From positions 1 to 64,000 of the forward strand of contig DAIDAG010000054.1 of NCBI GenBank assembly GCA_027310725.1: 64,000 bases of DNA, given 5' to 3'. The stretch's first letter is position 1, and every line of letters begins with the position of its first letter. The notes below the pieces were generated by a model. The model was not told the origin of the DNA. It did not search any database and was given only the letters and a program-made list of their open reading frames with translations. A program made the translations under genes and the position numbers. This document shows, piece after piece, positions 61,159-64,000 of the stretch. This stretch comes from Sideroxydans sp. Lineage in GTDB: Bacteria > Pseudomonadota > Gammaproteobacteria > Burkholderiales > Gallionellaceae.

Positions 61159-61551
61159 CTATTTGGACCACACGACGTTGCCGTTGACCGAATAGGGCGA
61201 ACATCCGGCATCCAATGTAGCCAGTTTTTGATCCACGAAATCCGACTTGCCGACGAAGCTGATCACGCGTCCATCGCTGCAGATCACAAAGGCCTTTGGA
61301 TTGGGCTTGGACAAAAAAGCCTCATAAGCACCGCGCTGCTTGTCGGGCACAGGCAAGGGGACGGCATCGACGTTGCTGCCGCCCGATTGTGACGACTGTT
61401 GACTTGAGGTATGGATGGTCTGGGAGGTGCTGCCCGGCGGGCATGGACGCTCTGAATAAACCAGGCCTTCGGGTGTCTGGCATTTGAACACGCTTGCCTG
61501 TGTTGCCGAAGCCGTCAGAGCGAGTACGATCAACAGGAGTATTTGTTTCAT
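61159..61551 (-). CDS. DUF4124-type exported protein
   Basis: A 130-residue protein with a signal peptide (LLLIVLALTASATQA) and a short DUF4124-like segment (VFKCQTPEGLVYSERPCPPG) with paired cysteines. A Ser-rich part follows, and the C-terminal half has two further Cys. Periplasmic location is likely. The ATG at 61551 has AAAGGGGAAGCC before it. It precedes the KTSC gene by 23 bases on the same strand. Confidence 0.72.
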   Translation of the reverse strand: MKQILLLIVLALTASATQASVFKCQTPEGLVYSERPCPPGSTSQTIHTSSQQSSQSGGSNVDAVPLPVPDKQRGAYEAFLSKPNPKAFVICSDGRVISFVGKSDFVDQKLATLDAGCSPYSVNGNVVWSK

Positions 61552-61937
61552 GGCTTCCCCTTTTTTGAACAAGTGATGCTGTTGGCGATGAGGCTTCCCG
61601 GTCGCGCGGGTATCGTCTTGCGCCAGACCTCCTGTTCCGGGGACGCCGCCGAGAGCCCCGCACCGAACTTGCGGTGCAGTGTGCGAGTGGCGGATCTGCA
61701 AGTCGCACGCACTTTATGTGAGTTGATCGGGTAGTGTCAATAAAGCTGTCAGGGGATAATGTTTTATAGACCAAGATGAAATCAAATTTAACAAATCGGG
61801 CCGGTCGCACTCTGAACGGCATTAAAGCGCTGCCAATGTTCGTTAACAGACCGATTGCTTCGTGTTCCCCGGGTACATTTGTCACAAATTATCGCCACTC
61901 TATTCAGAATGGCTGATTAATGACCGGCGGGGGATAT
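61552..61937. other. Gap without a recognised gene
   Basis: This 386-base stretch has only short open frames with no family features. No RNA gene or long repeat is seen. Its middle (about 61730-61910) is AT-richer than the genes next to it and may hold promoters. Confidence 0.4.
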
Positions 61938-62138
61938 ATGTGCTCAAAGAGTTTTTTGGCTCGGTGGGAAATGTACTTCAAGGCAAAAGACTCGGCCTCA
62001 AGGGAAGAGAAAGCTGAATTGCCCCTGAATCCACAACATGAAGGCCGCGAAATCGACAGCCCCATAGTCGAGGATTCCAAAATGGAGGACATAAATCCCA
62101 ATCCTGATATGTCGAAGCCTATTCACCTCTCGACATAA
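61938..62138 (+). CDS. Small hypothetical protein
   Basis: A 66-codon frame opens with an ATG at 61938 behind GGCGGGGGA. It is a mixed-charge acidic protein without membrane segment or known motif, with many Pro, Ser and Glu near the C-terminus. It may be a genuine small gene but homology would be needed to confirm it. Confidence 0.4.
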   Translation: MCSKSFLARWEMYFKAKDSASREEKAELPLNPQHEGREIDSPIVEDSKMEDINPNPDMSKPIHLST

Positions 62139-62255
62139 GCAATGACTTACCCGCCGTGCTTTGCCGGGAGCGAACGGGCTTCGAATCACACGGCTCTGCA
62201 CCGCAATTATTTCTTTGATTGTGCAGGTCGCCGGTAAATCAGGCGGATCGGATCG

Positions 62256-62894
62256 TCAGAAATTATAGATGCCGATGTAATGCGTTGTTTCCTGTTGCTC
62301 GTTCTTCACGGCGGTTATAGTCAGCCAGAACGGATGAAGGATGCGCCCTCCCTTGGTCATGATGTGGATCTCGCCGCTCCAGGAGCCATCCTCTAACAGA
62401 TGTCTCCAGAGTTTTTCATAGTAGTTTTTGTCATGCATTCCCGATTTGAACATGCGCGGATTCCGGCCGACGATCTCTTCCTGGCTGTAGCCGGTCTTTT
62501 CCAGGAACTTCTGGTTGGCCCGGATGATGTTGGCCTTCGCATCGGTGATCAACGACGGATCCTTGATCTCGAACGCGACGGCGGCGATGCGCAGCTCAGC
62601 CTCGATCCGCTTGCGCTCGGCGATGTTAAGGATCAAGGGGCGAAAGATCAGATAGTAAAAAATGGGGAACAGCAGCAGGGTCAGCAACGAGGCATCCAGC
62701 AATGCCTCCCCTGTTTTGGACAAGTGCGTAAGCGAAAGCACCATATCCATTACCACCACTTCGATGAAGAATACCGAGCCGATCAATACGATCAGCAACT
62801 TTCTCACCGACCGATAACTATCATCGTCCGGTTTCTTTTGCAGGGCTGAGGGCTCGCTGGGCATGGTTCGTTGATCCTGGTTATGAATTTCCAT
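62256..62894 (-). CDS. Membrane PAS-domain protein
   Basis: The 212-residue protein has two helices (about 31-52 and 67-88), then a PAS domain (about 100-212; FEIKDPSLITDAKANIIRAN, with FLEKTGYSQEEIVG). The chain ends directly after the PAS (THYIGIYNF), without the GGDEF, EAL or kinase domain expected from this layout, so it is either a truncated sensor or one that works through partners. Confidence 0.75.
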   Translation of the reverse strand: MEIHNQDQRTMPSEPSALQKKPDDDSYRSVRKLLIVLIGSVFFIEVVVMDMVLSLTHLSKTGEALLDASLLTLLLFPIFYYLIFRPLILNIAERKRIEAELRIAAVAFEIKDPSLITDAKANIIRANQKFLEKTGYSQEEIVGRNPRMFKSGMHDKNYYEKLWRHLLEDGSWSGEIHIMTKGGRILHPFWLTITAVKNEQQETTHYIGIYNF

Positions 62895-62949
62895 GCGGAC
62901 AAAAAACCTGCGTCTTCCCGCTTTCTCCCGGAACTAATCTTCTGCCGGT

Positions 62950-63372
62950 CTAATACTCAGCCTCGCGGACTTGCGGCATGCCTTCAGCTTCCCAGCGCGT
63001 GATTCCGCCGGCAAGATTGATCACCTTCTTATAGCCCATCATCTGCAGCACGGCAGCTGCCATGGCCGAACGGCCGCTGGTGGCGCAGTAAACGACGATC
63101 TGCCGGTCGCGTGCGCCGGACAGGGGCGGGTAATGCTTGGGGTAGCTTGTGTCGGCGGCAGCCTCAATGATGCCGCGCGGCACGAGATGTGCGCCGTCAA
63201 TATGGCCATGCTCGAATTCGGCGGCCTCGCGCACGTCGACTAGCAACAGGTCTTCCTTGGAATCCAGCTTGGCTTTGAGTTCTGCAGGGGTGATCTCGGT
63301 GATGCAGGACTTGGCGGCGCGCACGAAGTCCATCAGGCCTGCAGGTTGTTCGGGTTTGAACAGGTTATACAT
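62950..63372 (-). CDS. Rhodanese-like protein
   Basis: This 140-residue single-domain rhodanese has the sulfur-binding loop VVYCATSGRSAMAA with the active Cys, LLLVDVREAAEFEHGHI, and GGITRWEAEGMPV-like ending. It handles sulfane sulfur in the cytoplasm. No signal peptide is seen. It is monocistronic. Confidence 0.88.
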   Translation of the reverse strand: MYNLFKPEQPAGLMDFVRAAKSCITEITPAELKAKLDSKEDLLLVDVREAAEFEHGHIDGAHLVPRGIIEAAADTSYPKHYPPLSGARDRQIVVYCATSGRSAMAAAVLQMMGYKKVINLAGGITRWEAEGMPQVREAEY

Positions 63373-63519
63373 TGTCGGTTCTTTCTTTCATGAGTAACGA
63401 TGGATGATTGCGAAGTTCGGATCTGCAACTGGGACGAACTGTAGGGGACTTGACTGGGGCAGTCAATGCTACTGGTACAAGGGTTATGGGGGGGCATGCA
63501 TTTGCGGGAATGGGGCTCC

Positions 63520-63861
63520 CTATTTTGCGCTGTTGATGGCATCTATTTTTTTGTTGTACTCGTCAGTTGCGCGATTGCATTGCCTGATGGTCTTGATCAA
63601 TGCATCGACGGTCATGCCGCATTCCCGCAGGGCTTGGCGATCGGCCTGCATGGTGTCGACCACCGCGGCGAACGTCGCGTTGTCTTCAAGCTGTCCGGGC
63701 GGCAGACATTTGCTTGCCAGCAGTTGTGGGCTGGCATCGCAACCGACGGCATGGGGAACAACGGGCACGGTTCTGCATCCTGCCATGAACAGACTGGCCA
63801 ACAACATTGGCGCGAGTCTTGAACAAATGAATCTCGACGATCTCCTGAGTGCTTTCATCAT
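63520..63861 (-). CDS. Small lipoprotein, Rz1/spanin-like
   Basis: The 113-residue protein has a lipobox FMAGC (Cys29), then a Pro/Cys-bearing part and a helical region with further Cys (RECGMTVDALIKTIRQCN). Such small cysteine-containing lipoproteins downstream of a coiled-coil protein resemble o-spanins of phages. It overlaps the upstream gene stop with ATGA. Phage relation is inference; it might be an unrelated envelope lipoprotein. Confidence 0.55.
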   Translation of the reverse strand: MMKALRRSSRFICSRLAPMLLASLFMAGCRTVPVVPHAVGCDASPQLLASKCLPPGQLEDNATFAAVVDTMQADRQALRECGMTVDALIKTIRQCNRATDEYNKKIDAINSAK

Positions 63862-64000
63862 TTACTCTCCGCTACTTTCGTTTCATTCAGCGCCTCAAAT
63901 ACGCTGTGTGGAGCGCGGGCTTGCAGGCATGCATTGCCCGCGCTTTCCTGCAGCAGGTTTTCCCGTTCTTTCCGCAGGCGCGCGATCTCCAGTTCGATTT
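63858..64000 (-). CDS. Partial coiled-coil protein (cut by window edge)
   Basis: The last 46 residues of a gene running beyond the window: IELEIARLRKERENLLQESA starts the visible part, a coiled coil, followed by a short polar tail. It would precede the lipoprotein, and the stop overlaps that gene's ATG. The combination could be an i-spanin with its o-spanin, but the membrane segment lies outside the window. Confidence 0.55.
   Translation of the reverse strand, partial: IELEIARLRKERENLLQESAGNACLQARAPHSVFEALNETKVAESK

Noticed and set aside
1-64000. CRISPR arrays, tRNA or rRNA genes, intact insertion sequences
   Set aside because: No regularly spaced repeats, cloverleaf-like intergenic segments or transposase-like frames were noticed; a covariance-model search was not possible.

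Overview
The window reads as a chromosomal segment of a moderately GC-rich, Gram-negative betaproteobacterium. An affiliation near the Nitrosomonadales (Gallionellaceae or Sulfuricellaceae-like) is my inference from gene style, not something the sequence proves. Outer-membrane biogenesis genes (bamD, mlaA, a Pal-like lipoprotein), TusA/DsrE sulfur carriers, a cytochrome b561/YceI pair, a cytochrome c and a complete biotin-independent malonate decarboxylase cluster all fit a respiring betaproteobacterium. I saw no rRNA, tRNA, CRISPR array or intact insertion sequence.

Layout. Positions 1-2300 are AT-rich accessory DNA with one unknown gene and a methylenetetrahydrofolate-reductase-like gene. 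Positions 2300-4300 hold a small sulfur-transfer unit (tetR, tusA, dsrE2-like) with the same 12-bp operator before tetR and before tusA, next to a frameshifted rhodanese remnant. Positions 4500-8400 hold a secreted protein, a zinc-binding CZB protein, an unusual HTH/coiled-coil/2Fe-2S/FNR fusion and a lipoprotein. Positions 8500-19600 are the malonate island: a divergent GntR regulator, a TRAP transporter (dctP, dctQ, dctM), mdcA-C-D-E-G-B-H in one chain of mostly overlapping genes, and a TauE/SafE permease.

Positions 19600-29600 hold an ABC exporter, cytochrome c, yceI and cytochrome b561, htpX, mlaA, a CHASE2-cyclase/SH3/M48-protease operon and a marR gene. Positions 29600-33400 contain a pal-like lipoprotein and membrane-anchored small proteins, a CLC antiporter, and decayed second copies of the pal-like tail and of a membrane anchor. 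Positions 33300-36500 are housekeeping genes (nudix, bamD, rluD, pgeF). Positions 36600-46100 hold a ketoacyl synthase III, an MFS transporter, a chemoreceptor-PilZ fusion, a ZIP transporter, hsp20, a FixL/FixJ-like pair and a nitroreductase.

Positions 46200-51500 carry rimO, ykgJ, crcB, a DUF190 gene, a histone-like DUF2934 protein, a spermidine-synthase-like gene and nnrD. Positions 51500-56100 hold purL, which appears to carry three in-frame dispersed-repeat insertions, and a small regulator whose last codons duplicate the purL tail. The right end has an aldehyde dehydrogenase, an ankyrin membrane protein, tpm, two rhodanese-type proteins, several small stress-type proteins, and at the edge a coiled-coil/lipoprotein pair that resembles phage spanins.

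How the genes work together: the malonate island can take up malonate, make and attach the 2'-(5''-triphosphoribosyl)-3'-dephospho-CoA prosthetic group, load the carrier with malonate and decarboxylate it to acetate. The tetR-tusA-dsrE unit should move persulfide sulfur in the cytoplasm. Several sensors (FixL-like, PAS proteins, chemoreceptor-PilZ, CHASE2 cyclase) suggest a changing redox environment.
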